Below, piece by piece: positions 1 to 8,522 of a stretch of 64,000 nucleotides of DNA (positions within the stretch are counted from its first letter, which is position 1; each line of letters opens with the position of its first letter). The stretch is from the NCBI RefSeq assembly GCF_004331435.1, contig NZ_SJKA01000021.1, forward strand, positions 62,001-126,000, in the 5' to 3' direction. The notes below the pieces were generated by a model. It did not search any database. It had not been told where the DNA came from and saw only the letters and a program-made list of their open reading frames with translations. Position numbers and translations under genes: made by a program. Origin of the DNA: Kribbella sindirgiensis (GTDB taxonomy: Bacteria; Actinomycetota; Actinomycetes; Propionibacteriales; Kribbellaceae).

Positions 1-1
1 G

Positions 2-337
2 ACCCTCGCCGGCCGGCTCGACGAGGCCGGCGAGCTGGCCCGTGGGCTGGTTCCTACCGTGCTGGCGATCGGCAGCCCGACGCTCACGATGGCGTTCTCG
101 AACACGGTGATGAACATTCTGCTGCGCCGCGGGGATCCCGTTCGCGCCGCGCACCTGTTCGGGGCGGAGGAGGCGATGGGGGAACGGCTCGAGATCCCCA
201 ACCCCCATCTGGACGAGGAACTCGCGGAAGCCCTCGAACTCGTCGGCGACACGCTGTCCGGCGAGGACTGGGAACGTCACCGGCAGGCGGGGAGGACGGA
301 GCGCGTCGAGGAGCTGCTCGACCGCTTGGCACTCTGA
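2..337 (+). CDS. C-terminal end of a large ATPase-type transcriptional regulator (5' truncated)
   Basis: The reading frame is open from the left edge and ends at TGA 335-337, so the gene starts outside the window. About 111 residues are visible and are predicted to be all helical. The segment HLFGAEEAMGERLEI, followed by acidic helices, a GEDWERHRQAGR stretch and a final leucine-rich helix, resembles the extreme C-terminus of AfsR/SARP or LuxR-type AAA regulators, which end in a TPR-like repeat with the pattern 'LLGAAEALRE...W..GR..S'. This is a family resemblance from memory. No DNA-binding or ATPase part is visible, so the regulatory target cannot be inferred. It could also be another TPR protein. 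Confidence 0.55.
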   Translation, partial: TLAGRLDEAGELARGLVPTVLAIGSPTLTMAFSNTVMNILLRRGDPVRAAHLFGAEEAMGERLEIPNPHLDEELAEALELVGDTLSGEDWERHRQAGRTERVEELLDRLAL

Positions 338-425
338 CCGTACGCCGGCCCCGCGCCGTCGCGACGCTCGCCGCAGCAAGATCTCCAACAGTCATGACGA
401 AAGGTTGAGTACAGACTTCAAACGG

Positions 426-454
426 TTGACCACGAACAGTGGCAACTACATACT
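426..454 (+). promoter_or_regulatory. Candidate housekeeping promoter for the DUF11 gene
   Basis: TTGACC at 426-431 and CATACT at 449-454 are separated by 17 bp, a good match to a sigma-70-like promoter. It lies about 75 bp upstream of the ATG at 530. No operator-like palindrome is visible. The rest of 338-529 shows nothing else I can name. Confidence 0.45.
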
Positions 455-529
455 GCTTGCACCGCCGTCGGCGGAGCTGTGGGGGCAGTTGGGGGCTGGG
501 GTTCATGGAAGGAACAAGGGGGGCACGTC

Positions 530-1378
530 ATGCATGCCTGGAAGTTGATTCGTGCTGCGCTGGGGACTGCAATCGTCGGCGCGACTTTGGCGGCGGTTCC
601 GGTGACCGCCGATGCCGTACCACCGACCAGTGCGATCGAAGTGAACACGACGTCGGTCGCTCGTGGGCAGACGTTCACGATCACACAGACCGTGTACAAC
701 GATCGGGACTTCACGATCACCGGCGGGAAGGCCGGGCTGTACGCCAAGGAGACGTCGCTGCCGGCCATGGTGGAGTTGGTGTCGTGTCCGGGGGCGTTCG
801 CCTGTGACACGCTCGGCACCAGTGTTCGTGGCGGGGTCGCGGACGTTCCGCCGGGTGAGTCCCGCACGGTCGTCTTCACGCTCCGGGTCAAGGCGGATGC
901 TCCGCTCGGAACGATCACGCTGCAGCACCAGTTCATCGGAGAGAACTACGCGTTCGACGTCTTCGACGGACCGGCGCTCACGATCGTGCAGCAGCCGGCG
1001 GACGTTGCGGTGACGATGACCGCGGCGGTGAAGATGGTGACGACGGCGCGGATCACGTACACGATCACGGTGAAGAACAACGGTCCGGATCCGGCGACCG
1101 ACGTACGCGTCGTCGCGACCGGTCCGGCGGCGACGGCGTACTACGCGTCGACCTGTACCCGGGTCGGCACCACGCGGACGGTGAACTGCGACATCGCCTC
1201 GCTGGCCAATGGCGCCAGCGTGACCCGGACGCTCACGGTGAACACCGGGATGCTCACGGCCGGCACGCTGACGGCTACTGCACAGCGGACGGCGAGTTCG
1301 CCGAACGACCCGGTGGCGACGAACGACAAGGCGACGCGCTCCTGCACGGCCGTCACCGGGCTGCTTGTGCGCTGCTGA
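530..1378 (+). CDS. Secreted DUF11/CARDB-like repeat protein
   Basis: 282 residues. The ATG at 530 is preceded by AAGGGGGG about 6 nt upstream and gives a clean signal peptide (MHAWKLIRAA, hydrophobic core, cleavage likely after TADA near residue 30). The mature part has two beta-sandwich-like segments. The second, about residues 155-265, contains the TYTITVKNNGPDPATDVRV stretch typical of DUF11, a domain of surface proteins that carry repeated Ig-like folds. Four cysteines are visible (near the middle and at the end, the last residue being Cys), so disulfides are possible. No LPXTG motif or C-terminal anchor is present, so the protein is probably released. It is monocistronic, ending in a strong hairpin. 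Function is unknown; a structural or adhesive extracellular role is only an inference. Confidence 0.75.
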   Translation: MHAWKLIRAALGTAIVGATLAAVPVTADAVPPTSAIEVNTTSVARGQTFTITQTVYNDRDFTITGGKAGLYAKETSLPAMVELVSCPGAFACDTLGTSVRGGVADVPPGESRTVVFTLRVKADAPLGTITLQHQFIGENYAFDVFDGPALTIVQQPADVAVTMTAAVKMVTTARITYTITVKNNGPDPATDVRVVATGPAATAYYASTCTRVGTTRTVNCDIASLANGASVTRTLTVNTGMLTAGTLTATAQRTASSPNDPVATNDKATRSCTAVTGLLVRC

Positions 1379-1405
1379 CAACACACTGAGGTAGTACGAC
1401 GGCCG

Positions 1406-1448
1406 GCGGCCGCGGGTTCTCGAGTCCCCGCGGCCGCTGGTTCTTTTG
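1406..1448 (+). terminator. Strong intrinsic terminator after the DUF11 gene
   Basis: A perfect 11-bp inverted repeat, GCGGCCGCGGG (1406-1416) and CCCGCGGCCGC (1427-1437), with a 10-nt loop, is followed by the T-rich TGGTTCTTTTG. It lies 28 bp past the stop at 1378. Confidence 0.8.
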
Positions 1449-1493
1449 TGTCTACGCCTTGCATCGAGGGGTGGGTCAGGTTTACGGTCCGGG

Positions 1494-1504
1494 TTAACGT
1501 TTAA
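1494..1504. promoter_or_regulatory. Possible LacI-family operator upstream of the sugar ABC operon
   Basis: TTAACGTTTAA contains the AACGTT core common to LacI-family operators and is nearly palindromic (one extra T). It lies 40 bp before the binding-protein gene at 1545, and a LacI regulator is encoded in the same cluster at 5031. The match is short, so this is a suggestion only. Confidence 0.3.
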
Positions 1505-1544
1505 GTGAGTGTTAGTGAGCACTTCTTCGAAACTTGGAGCAACT

Positions 1545-3167
1545 ATGATCAGTCGGCGACGGTTCCTGCAGGTGACCGGTGCGGCGATTGCCACCTCCAC
1601 GCTGGCGGCCTGTGGCGACGGCGGGGCGGGCGGAGGGGGCGCGAAGGCGTCGGGCGAGCTCACGCTGCCGACGTACAAGCCGTTCGAGGGTCTGCACCCG
1701 GACTTCCCGGGGGCCGAGTCCGGCCTCGAGCCCGGGTTCCTGAAGTTCCCGGCGGACGCGGTCTCGAGCGTGAAGGCGCCGCCGCTGAAGAGCGCGGTCA
1801 CCGCGCTGACCGAGACGTTCGCGACGCCGCCGCCGCCGATGGGCAGCAACCCGATGTGGCAGGCGCTGAACTCCGCGCTCGGCGGTGAGCTCCGGCTGAC
1901 CATCGGCACCGACCCGGGCTACCCGGAGAAGTTCGCGACGCTGCTGGCCAGCGACTCGCTGCCGGACCTGATGTGGCTGCCGCCGAACCAGGGCATCCCG
2001 AACGTCGGACCGATGCTCGAGGCGAAGTTCCAGGACCTGACCAAGTACCTGTCCGGCGACGCCGTCCTGGAGTACCCGAACCTGGCCGCGCTGAAGCCGG
2101 CCTCCTGGCGGACCGCCGTGGTGAACGGGAAGATCTGGGGCGCTCCGATCCCGTCCACGCCGTTCGGCCAGGTGATGATGGGCAACCCGAAGACCTGGGC
2201 GAAGGTCGGCGGTCTGCAGTGCACCACCGCGGACGAGTTCTTCGCCAAGTGCAAGGAGCTCACCAACGGTACGAACTACGCGCTCGAGCCGGCGATCATC
2301 AACATGCTGCACATGTTCGGCGAGTGGTTCGGTGCCCCGAACGGCTGGCGTGTGAACCAGGACCGGTCGCTGACGCACCTCTACGAGACCGACAACTACA
2401 AGGCCGCCGTCGAGTACGCCGCCAAGCTCTGGGCCGCGAAGGTGTTCTACCCGGACCTCAACCTGGCCGACGCCACGCCGAAGACCGTGAACGGCCAGAT
2501 CGCCGCGCAGGTCGTCGTCGGCCCGCGTGCGACCGCCGACTTCCGGACCCTGGACCCGACGCTGTTCGTGGACACGATGATCCCGTTCGGCCACGACGGC
2601 AAGGCGAAGCCGGTCTACGACATGGGCTACGGCACCGTCGGGTTCACGCCGTTCAAGAAGACCGACGAGGGCCGGATCCGCGAGCTGCTCGCCTTGATGG
2701 ACTACCTGTCGGCGCCGTTCGGCACCAAGGAGTACCTGGTCAAGAACTTCGGCGTCGAGGGGCAGCAGTACCAGCTCGACGCGCAGAAGAACCCGGTGCT
2801 GACGAAGGCCGGTCAGCAGCAGGCGCCCGGTCTGGTCAGTGCGCTGCAGATCATGAACTCTCCGGAGAGCGTGATCTTCAACCCGGCGAACCCGGACGAC
2901 ACGCGCAAGATCTACGAGACCGAGCAGAAGCTGCTAAAGTTCGCGATGCGCAACCCGACCGCGGGCACGTACTCCGACACGTCGAGCAAGGTCGGTCCGA
3001 AGCTGACCGCGGCGTTCCGGGACACGATCGTCGACATCGTCACGGGCCGGCAGAAGATGGACGCGTACGACGCGGCGCTCAAGCGCTGGAAGTCCGGCGG
3101 CGGTGACAAGATGCGCGGCGAGTTCGCGGCCGTCCTGCCGTCGAGCGTTCCGGTGACCGGGTCCTGA
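1545..3167 (+). CDS. Extracellular sugar-binding lipoprotein of an LplA-type ABC importer
   Basis: 540 residues. The ATG at 1545 follows TTGGAGC and opens with SRRRFLQVTG, a twin-arginine-like signal, then a lipobox LAAC near residue 20, so the protein is probably exported by Tat and lipid anchored. The large size (about 540 against about 420 for ordinary sugar-binding proteins) and the two following permeases match the LplA/LplB/LplC (YtcQ/YteP/YtcP) type, which generally imports oligosaccharides from plant or microbial polysaccharides. The substrate cannot be read from the sequence. The following permease begins only 3 bp after the stop. No ATPase is encoded nearby, as is usual in actinomycetes that share an MsiK-type ATPase (known of the group, not seen here). 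A cytosolic sulfatase downstream suggests a sulfated sugar. Confidence 0.85.
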   Translation: MISRRRFLQVTGAAIATSTLAACGDGGAGGGGAKASGELTLPTYKPFEGLHPDFPGAESGLEPGFLKFPADAVSSVKAPPLKSAVTALTETFATPPPPMGSNPMWQALNSALGGELRLTIGTDPGYPEKFATLLASDSLPDLMWLPPNQGIPNVGPMLEAKFQDLTKYLSGDAVLEYPNLAALKPASWRTAVVNGKIWGAPIPSTPFGQVMMGNPKTWAKVGGLQCTTADEFFAKCKELTNGTNYALEPAIINMLHMFGEWFGAPNGWRVNQDRSLTHLYETDNYKAAVEYAAKLWAAKVFYPDLNLADATPKTVNGQIAAQVVVGPRATADFRTLDPTLFVDTMIPFGHDGKAKPVYDMGYGTVGFTPFKKTDEGRIRELLALMDYLSAPFGTKEYLVKNFGVEGQQYQLDAQKNPVLTKAGQQQAPGLVSALQIMNSPESVIFNPANPDDTRKIYETEQKLLKFAMRNPTAGTYSDTSSKVGPKLTAAFRDTIVDIVTGRQKMDAYDAALKRWKSGGGDKMRGEFAAVLPSSVPVTGS

Positions 3168-3170
3168 TCG

Positions 3171-4130
3171 ATGCTGAAGGCCAACTCGGAGAAGCGGCAG
3201 GCCAGGAACGGCCTGCCGCTGAAGGCGAAGTGGCGCCGGGACTGGCAGATGGTGCTGCTGATGATCCCCGGCGTCGTCTTCCTGCTGGTGTTCTTCTACC
3301 TGCCGGTGCTCGGAAACGTCGTCGCTTTCCAGGATTTCCAGCCGTTCCTCGGCATCATGCACAGCGAGTGGAACGGCCTGCAGAACTTCGTCAACCTGTA
3401 CGCCAACCCGGACTTCTGGGACGCGTTGCGGAACACGCTGGTGCTGGCCGGCGTCCAGTTGCTGCTGTTCTTCCCGGTGCCGATCGGGCTGGCGCTGATC
3501 GTCGACTCGCTGGTCAGCAACCGTTTTCGGCGCTGGTTCCAGACGATCGCGTACCTGCCGCACTTCCTGTCCTGGGTGCTGGTCGTGACGCTGTTCCAGC
3601 AGTCGCTGGGCGGTGCCGGGTTCGTCAACAACCTCCTCCGGCAGGCGGGTCTGGACCCGATCCCGTTCATGACCAACCCGGACACCTTCCCGCTGCTCGT
3701 CGTCGCGCAGCTGATCTGGAAGGACGCCGGCTGGGCGATGATCATCTTCCTCGCGGCACTGACCACGGTCGACGTGTCGTTGTACGAGGCCGCCGCGGCG
3801 GACGGAGCGGGCCGGTGGCGGCGGTTGTGGCACATCACGCTGCCGTCGCTGCGGACCGTCATCGTGCTGCTGCTGATCCTGCGGATCGGCGACATCCTCA
3901 GCGTCGGGTTCGAGCAGTTCATCCTGCAACGCGATTCGGTCGGCTCGGGCGCGGCCGAAGTACTGGACACGTTCACGTACTACGCGGGTGTTGTCGGTGG
4001 TGACTGGAGTAGTGGCGCCGCCGCCGGACTGGCCAAGGGCGTGGTCGGTGCTCTGCTGCTGTGGGGCGCCAACTCCCTCGCCCATCGCCTGGGCGAGCCG
4101 GGGATCTTCCAGAAACGAGGGGCCTCATGA
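3171..4130 (+). CDS. ABC sugar transporter permease, LplB/YteP type
   Basis: 319 residues, six predicted membrane segments starting with a helix at about residues 27-50 (MVLLMIPGVVFLLVFFYLPV). The cytoplasmic EAA loop is seen as YEAAAADGAGRWRRLWHITLP at about residues 204-224, the contact site for the ATPase subunit. The ATG at 3171 is 3 bp behind the binding-protein stop, and the stop overlaps the next start as ATGA (4127-4130), so the two permeases are translationally coupled. Membership in the LplB group rests on length, the LplA-like partner and the conserved N-terminal helix. Confidence 0.88.
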   Translation: MLKANSEKRQARNGLPLKAKWRRDWQMVLLMIPGVVFLLVFFYLPVLGNVVAFQDFQPFLGIMHSEWNGLQNFVNLYANPDFWDALRNTLVLAGVQLLLFFPVPIGLALIVDSLVSNRFRRWFQTIAYLPHFLSWVLVVTLFQQSLGGAGFVNNLLRQAGLDPIPFMTNPDTFPLLVVAQLIWKDAGWAMIIFLAALTTVDVSLYEAAAADGAGRWRRLWHITLPSLRTVIVLLLILRIGDILSVGFEQFILQRDSVGSGAAEVLDTFTYYAGVVGGDWSSGAAAGLAKGVVGALLLWGANSLAHRLGEPGIFQKRGAS

Positions 4131-5002
4131 GACCGGTCTGGAAGGAGAACCCTTCTCCTGGGTACCAGGCGATCAAAGCAGTCGTGCTGGGCGGCTTCGC
4201 GCTCGCCATCGTCATCCCGATCCTGGTCGTGATCTCGACGTCGCTGGCCAGTGACGAGGACATCATCGACGCGGGCGGGTACGTGCTGTGGCCGTCGCAT
4301 CCGACGTTCAAGGCGTACCAGACGCTCTTCTCCGGCGGGCTGATGGGCCGAGCGATCCTGGTCAGCGTGTTCGTGACGCTGGTCGGTACGGCGATCGCGC
4401 TCGCGGTCACCATCGCGCTGGCGTACGCGACGTCGCGGCCGGTGCTGTTCGGGCGGCCGGTGCTGCTGATGGTGCTGTTCACGTTGCTGTTCGCGCCGGG
4501 CATCATCCCGATGTTCCTGGTGGTGAAGCAGCTCGGGCTGCTCGACAGCCTGTGGTCGCTGATCCTGCCGGGCGCGCTGGGCGCCTTCAACTTCGTGGTG
4601 CTGCGGACGTTCTTCATGAACGTGCCGGGCGAGTTGCTGGAGAGCGCCCGGATCGACGGCGCCAGCGACTTCACCATCCTGCGCCGGATCATCATGCCGT
4701 TGTCGAAGGCGGTGATCGCGGTCGTCGGGCTGTTCTACGCGGTCGGGTTCTGGAACGCGTTCTTCAACGCGCTGCTGTACCTGAACGACACGTCGAAGTG
4801 GCCGGTCCAGGTGATCCTGCGGACCTACGTCCTGCAGGGCAAGTCCCTGTCCGCCGACCAGCTCGGCGTCCATCCGCCGCCGCAACCCCAGTCCCTGCAG
4901 ATGGCCGTCGTCGTGGTCGCTCTGGTCCCGATCGCCATGGTGTACCCGTTCCTCCAACGGCACTTCACCAAGGGCGTCATCACCGGCGCCGTCAAAGGTT
5001 AG
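4127..5002 (+). CDS. ABC sugar transporter permease, LplC/YtcP type
   Basis: 291 residues with six predicted membrane segments. The EAA loop appears as LESARIDGASDFTILRRIIMP at about residues 166-186, and the C-terminus FTKGVITGAVKG is the standard ending of MalG/LplC permeases. The start ATG at 4127 overlaps the preceding stop by 4 bp. It is the inner-membrane partner of the 3171-4130 permease. The region GVHPPPQPQS near residue 250, between the last helices, is a little unusual but compatible with the YtcP subgroup. Confidence 0.88.
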   Translation: MRPVWKENPSPGYQAIKAVVLGGFALAIVIPILVVISTSLASDEDIIDAGGYVLWPSHPTFKAYQTLFSGGLMGRAILVSVFVTLVGTAIALAVTIALAYATSRPVLFGRPVLLMVLFTLLFAPGIIPMFLVVKQLGLLDSLWSLILPGALGAFNFVVLRTFFMNVPGELLESARIDGASDFTILRRIIMPLSKAVIAVVGLFYAVGFWNAFFNALLYLNDTSKWPVQVILRTYVLQGKSLSADQLGVHPPPQPQSLQMAVVVVALVPIAMVYPFLQRHFTKGVITGAVKG

Positions 5003-5030
5003 GCCGTGCCTGATCTGCAAGAATCGATAT

Positions 5031-6023
5031 ATGTCCTCACCTTTGGCTGAGCGGCCGACACTGCGGATGGTGGCGAAGGAGGCCGGCGTCTCCGTCGCAA
5101 CCGTGTCCTACGTGCTGTCCGGACGGCACCGCAGCCACACGATCAAGGACTCGACCGCGGACCGGGTCCGCGAGGCCGCGTCGCGCCTGGGGTATCGGCG
5201 CAACGACGCGGCCCGCGCGATCCGGACCGGCAAGTCCGATCTCGTGCTGCTGTCGCTGAACGTGCTCGCGGACCCGTGGTCGCAGGCCGTCGCGGCCACG
5301 GTCAGTACGGCGGTGTCGCCGCTGGGGAAGACCGCGCTGATCGTCGCGGACGGGGACTGGCGGACCGTGCTGTCCAATCGGACACCGGACGTGATCTTCA
5401 TCGACAGCATCACACCGGACCCGGAGCAGATCGCCGAACTGGAGGCGTTCGCGGCGCAGGGCGTGCAGATCGTGGCGTTCAGCGAAACCCTGGAACCGCA
5501 GGGCTTCGACGTGATCCGGTCGGGCGCCGAGCCGCGCTGCCACCTCGCGGTCGAGCACCTGCTGGAGCACCACGACCGCGTCGGCGCACTCACCTCCCGG
5601 ACCAAGGGGTTCGCCCGCTTCGACGCGTACGTGAACACGTTGCGCGCAGCCGGAAAGCCGATCAGCAGTGACCAGATCGAGGTTTTCGAGCAGCACCCCG
5701 AAGGCGCGTACCGGGCCGCGATGGCGCTGCTGTCCAAGCCGGATCGGCCCACCGCGCTGTACTGCACCACCGACTTCGCCGCGATCGCCGCTGTCCGGGC
5801 GGCGCACCGGTTGCGGATCGACGTACCGGGCGATCTGGCGATCGTCGGCGTCGGCAACACGCCCGAGGGCGAGCATCTCGACCCGTCGCTGTCCACCGTC
5901 GGCCCGGTCGGGTTCAACGAGGCGCTCGCCCGGATCATCGTGAGCAGATTGACCGACCGGGAAGGCGCACCCGGTGAGGTGTTCGACTTCCCCTGGCAAC
6001 TGATCGTCCGGGAGTCTTCTTGA
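5031..6023 (+). CDS. LacI-family transcriptional regulator
   Basis: 330 residues. An N-terminal helix-turn-helix (RMVAKEAGVSVATVSYVLSG, about residues 12-31) is followed by the hinge and a periplasmic-binding-like effector domain ending in FPWQLIVRESS. It lies inside the sugar cluster, 28 bp after the second permease, and its stop overlaps the sulfatase start (TTGA, 6020-6023), so it is probably co-transcribed and autoregulated with the transporter. The likely operator is near 1494. In LacI regulators of this kind the effector is normally the imported sugar or its metabolite. The SD is weak (AATCGATAT), so translation may depend on coupling. Confidence 0.9.
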   Translation: MSSPLAERPTLRMVAKEAGVSVATVSYVLSGRHRSHTIKDSTADRVREAASRLGYRRNDAARAIRTGKSDLVLLSLNVLADPWSQAVAATVSTAVSPLGKTALIVADGDWRTVLSNRTPDVIFIDSITPDPEQIAELEAFAAQGVQIVAFSETLEPQGFDVIRSGAEPRCHLAVEHLLEHHDRVGALTSRTKGFARFDAYVNTLRAAGKPISSDQIEVFEQHPEGAYRAAMALLSKPDRPTALYCTTDFAAIAAVRAAHRLRIDVPGDLAIVGVGNTPEGEHLDPSLSTVGPVGFNEALARIIVSRLTDREGAPGEVFDFPWQLIVRESS

Positions 6024-7486
6024 GGCCGAACGTCGTACTGATCTGTGTCGACGAGTGGCGGGGCGATGCGATGTCGTGCGCCGGCCACCCGTACGTCGAG
6101 ACTCCGCATCTGGACGAGCTGGCGCGGAACGGGGTGCGGTTCAGCCGCGGGTACTCCGCGACGCCGACATGCGTGCCGGCCCGGGTGGCGCTGTTCACCG
6201 GGCAGTCGCAGGAGCGGCACGGGCGCGTCGGGTACACCGACGGCGTACCGTTCGACGCCGCGCATCCGGTGACGGTGCAGGGCGAGTTCCGGCGCGCCGG
6301 GTACCACACGCAGGCGATCGGGAAGATGCACGTGTGGCCGGAGCGGGCCCGGCTCGGGTTCGACGACGTGATCCTGCACGACGGGTTCCTGCACCACTCG
6401 CGGCGTACCCACCGGCAGCAGTTCGGCTTCTTCGACGACTACGTGCCCTGGCTGCGACGACAGCCGGGTGTGTCGCCGGACGCGGAGTACTTCGACCACG
6501 GGGTGAACTGCAACTCGGTCGTCGCCCGTCCGTGGGACAAGGCGGAAGAGTTGCACCCGACGCACTGGATCGGCACGCAGACGATCGACTGGCTGTACCG
6601 GCGGGATCCGACGAAGCCGTTCTTCCTGTACCTGTCGTTCCATCGGCCGCATCCGCCGTACGATCCGCCGGCGTGGGCGTACGACCGGTACGACGCGCTG
6701 CCGCCGTACTCCCGGACGCTGGGTGACTGGGAGGACGACTGGGACGAGTTCCGGCAGGACGGGGACTATCAGGCGGCGATCGGGGACCTGCCGGATCGCG
6801 TCGTGCATCGCGCGCGGGCCGGGTACTACGGGCTGATGGCGCAGATCGACCTGCAGCTCAACCGGATCCGTGAGGCGCTGGTCGACTTCGGGGTGTACGA
6901 CGACACGATCATCGCGTTCACGTCCGACCACGGCGAGATGATGGGCGACCACCGGATGTTCCGGAAGTCGGTGCCGTACGAAGGGTCCGCGCGGGTGCCC
7001 CTCCTTGTCGCGGACCGGGCTTCGGCCCCTTCGGTGCGCGGTGGCGTTGTGGACCAGGTGGTCGAGCTGCGGGACGTGATGCCGACGTTGCTCGATCTGG
7101 CCGGGGTGCCGATTCCGTCGTCGGTGGACGGGGTGTCGCTGGCGCCGTTCCTGCGCGGGGAGCCGGTGCCGGTGCGGGAGTGGTTGCACGGTGAGCATCT
7201 GCATTTCGGGCAGTCGATCCAGTGGGTGACGGACGGGAAGATCAAGTACGTCTGGGGTTCTGCGCTCGGAGTGGAGCAGTTGTTCGATCTCGTCGAGGAT
7301 CCGGGGGAGTTGCGGAATCTGGTGAAGACGGAGCCCGAGCTGCGGGAGTTGTGGCGGTCGCGGCTGATCCAGGACCTGACCGGGCGTGCGGAAGGTTTCG
7401 TTGCCGACGGCAATCTGGTGACCGGGCGTCCGGTGACCGCGATCCTCGAGCACACCAGGGAACGCGTTGCACGCGCCGCCGGCTGA
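6020..7486 (+). CDS. Type I sulfatase (formylglycine-dependent), apparently cytosolic
   Basis: 488 residues. Arylsulfatases hydrolyse sulfate esters with a formylglycine made from the Cys of a C-x-P-x-R motif; here C51-V-P-A-R55 is intact, in TPTCVPARVALFTG. Calcium ligands are visible at D11-E12 in LICVDEW (often DD in relatives) and in FTSDHGEMMGDH near residue 300. There is no signal peptide: the protein starts with the catalytic core (RPNVVLICVDE), so it should act inside the cell on an imported sulfated substrate. The TTG start overlaps the LacI stop (TTGA). A formylglycine-generating enzyme is needed but is not encoded in this window. Substrate class (sulfated mono- or oligosaccharide, choline sulfate or other) cannot be fixed. 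A phosphonate monoester hydrolase-like role is a conceivable alternative. Confidence 0.85.
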   Translation: MRPNVVLICVDEWRGDAMSCAGHPYVETPHLDELARNGVRFSRGYSATPTCVPARVALFTGQSQERHGRVGYTDGVPFDAAHPVTVQGEFRRAGYHTQAIGKMHVWPERARLGFDDVILHDGFLHHSRRTHRQQFGFFDDYVPWLRRQPGVSPDAEYFDHGVNCNSVVARPWDKAEELHPTHWIGTQTIDWLYRRDPTKPFFLYLSFHRPHPPYDPPAWAYDRYDALPPYSRTLGDWEDDWDEFRQDGDYQAAIGDLPDRVVHRARAGYYGLMAQIDLQLNRIREALVDFGVYDDTIIAFTSDHGEMMGDHRMFRKSVPYEGSARVPLLVADRASAPSVRGGVVDQVVELRDVMPTLLDLAGVPIPSSVDGVSLAPFLRGEPVPVREWLHGEHLHFGQSIQWVTDGKIKYVWGSALGVEQLFDLVEDPGELRNLVKTEPELRELWRSRLIQDLTGRAEGFVADGNLVTGRPVTAILEHTRERVARAAG

Positions 7487-8219
7487 CGACTGGGAGCCGG
7501 TCGACATCGGCGAGTCCGACACGTCCGTCTACCACCGAGGCAACCTCTTCGCCAAGTGCTGCGGCCCCTCAGGCGTCGCCGACCTGACCGCCGAACGCGA
7601 CCGCATCACCTGGCTCACCGGAACAGGCTTGCCCGGGGCAACGGTTGTGGACTGGATCGAGTTGTCCTCGGATGGTGCTTGTCTGGTGACTTCCGCGGTG
7701 CCAGGTGTTCCCGGCGACACGCTTCCGCCGGCGTCGTACGAGCGTGCTATGCGGAGCCTCGGCGTGGTTCTTCGTGAGTTGCATTCGCTGACCGACTGCC
7801 CGTTCGAGCGGCCGCTGGCCGACGTGATCGCGAAGGCGACCGACGTCGTACGGCGTGGTGCCGTGAACCCGGCGTACCTGACCGACGAATGGCGCCGGCT
7901 GCACCCGACCGAGCTGCTCGACCAGGTGGTTGCCGAGCGCCCCTATGTCGAGAGCGTCCTGGAACCGGTCGTCTGTCACGGCGACGCCTGCCTGCCGAAC
8001 ATCTTCTTCGACCCCGAGACCCTAGAGGTCACCGGCCTCATCGACCTCGGACGCCTCGGCGTCGCCGACCGGTACACCGACCTCGCCCTCGCCACGATCC
8101 AGCTCCACGACGAGTGGTCCGCCGACCCGGCGCCGTTCCACGAGGCGTACGGCGTACCGGACCCGGACCCGCGCCGCCTGCACTTCTTCCGCCTCCTCGA
8201 CCCACTCACCTGGGGCTGA
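7467..8219 (+). CDS. APH(3')-like aminoglycoside/sugar phosphotransferase
   Basis: 250 residues. It carries the full kinase signature: H171-G-D173-ACLPN178 (catalytic Asp173) and IDLGRLGVADRYTDLALA with the metal-binding Asp193. These blocks, with the N-terminal GESDTSVYHRG...LFAK segment (nucleotide-binding Lys) and the ending RLLDPLTWG, closely follow APH(3')-II type aminoglycoside phosphotransferases, which are about 264 residues. The TTG start at 7467 follows ACCAGGGA and overlaps the sulfatase by 20 bp, so the two are co-translated. That setting suggests a sugar or aminosugar kinase, while sequence similarity suggests possible kanamycin/neomycin-class modification. I cannot decide between them. 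Alternative starts would change only a few residues. Confidence 0.82.
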   Translation: MHAPPADDWEPVDIGESDTSVYHRGNLFAKCCGPSGVADLTAERDRITWLTGTGLPGATVVDWIELSSDGACLVTSAVPGVPGDTLPPASYERAMRSLGVVLRELHSLTDCPFERPLADVIAKATDVVRRGAVNPAYLTDEWRRLHPTELLDQVVAERPYVESVLEPVVCHGDACLPNIFFDPETLEVTGLIDLGRLGVADRYTDLALATIQLHDEWSADPAPFHEAYGVPDPDPRRLHFFRLLDPLTWG

Positions 8220-8304
8220 CCCTGAGAGTCGAGCGCGTCCTCACTCTGGACACGCCTCTCGACCCGCACCTCACCCGCACACAGCTCGGGCAGCACCCAC
8301 CCCC

Positions 8305-8412
8305 ATTTGCCTGGCTGACCCATGAATTTGCCTGGTCTGCCAGGCAAATGAGGGGTTCTACACCGTGGAAGTGGGTGTGGAACCCCTGAGCTGGTGGGTG
8401 GACCAGGCAAAT
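8305..8412. repeat. Intergenic cluster of four ATTTGCCTGG decamers around a 14-bp hairpin
   Basis: The 303-bp gap between 8219 and 8523 holds ATTTGCCTGG at 8305-8314 and 8326-8335 and its inverse CCAGGCAAAT at 8340-8349 and 8403-8412. Copies 2 and 3 form a perfect stem with a 4-nt loop. Between copies 3 and 4 lies a second stem, 8351-8364 with 8374-8387 (AGGGGTTCTACACC against GGTGTGGAACCCCT, one G-T wobble), loop 9 nt. The structure follows the last gene of the sugar cluster, so part of it may terminate transcription, but the repeated decamer goes beyond a simple terminator. Nothing else is visible in the gap except the sortase start region. Confidence 0.7.
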
Positions 8413-8522
8413 GCAGCCGGGGAGGGGACGTTCTGCGCGGAGACGCGCGCCGGTGTCCGCCGAGGTGTGGGCGGCGCGGGACTTTCGGAGGGTTTTCGGT
8501 GGGAAGTGGTTAGCGTTGAGGG

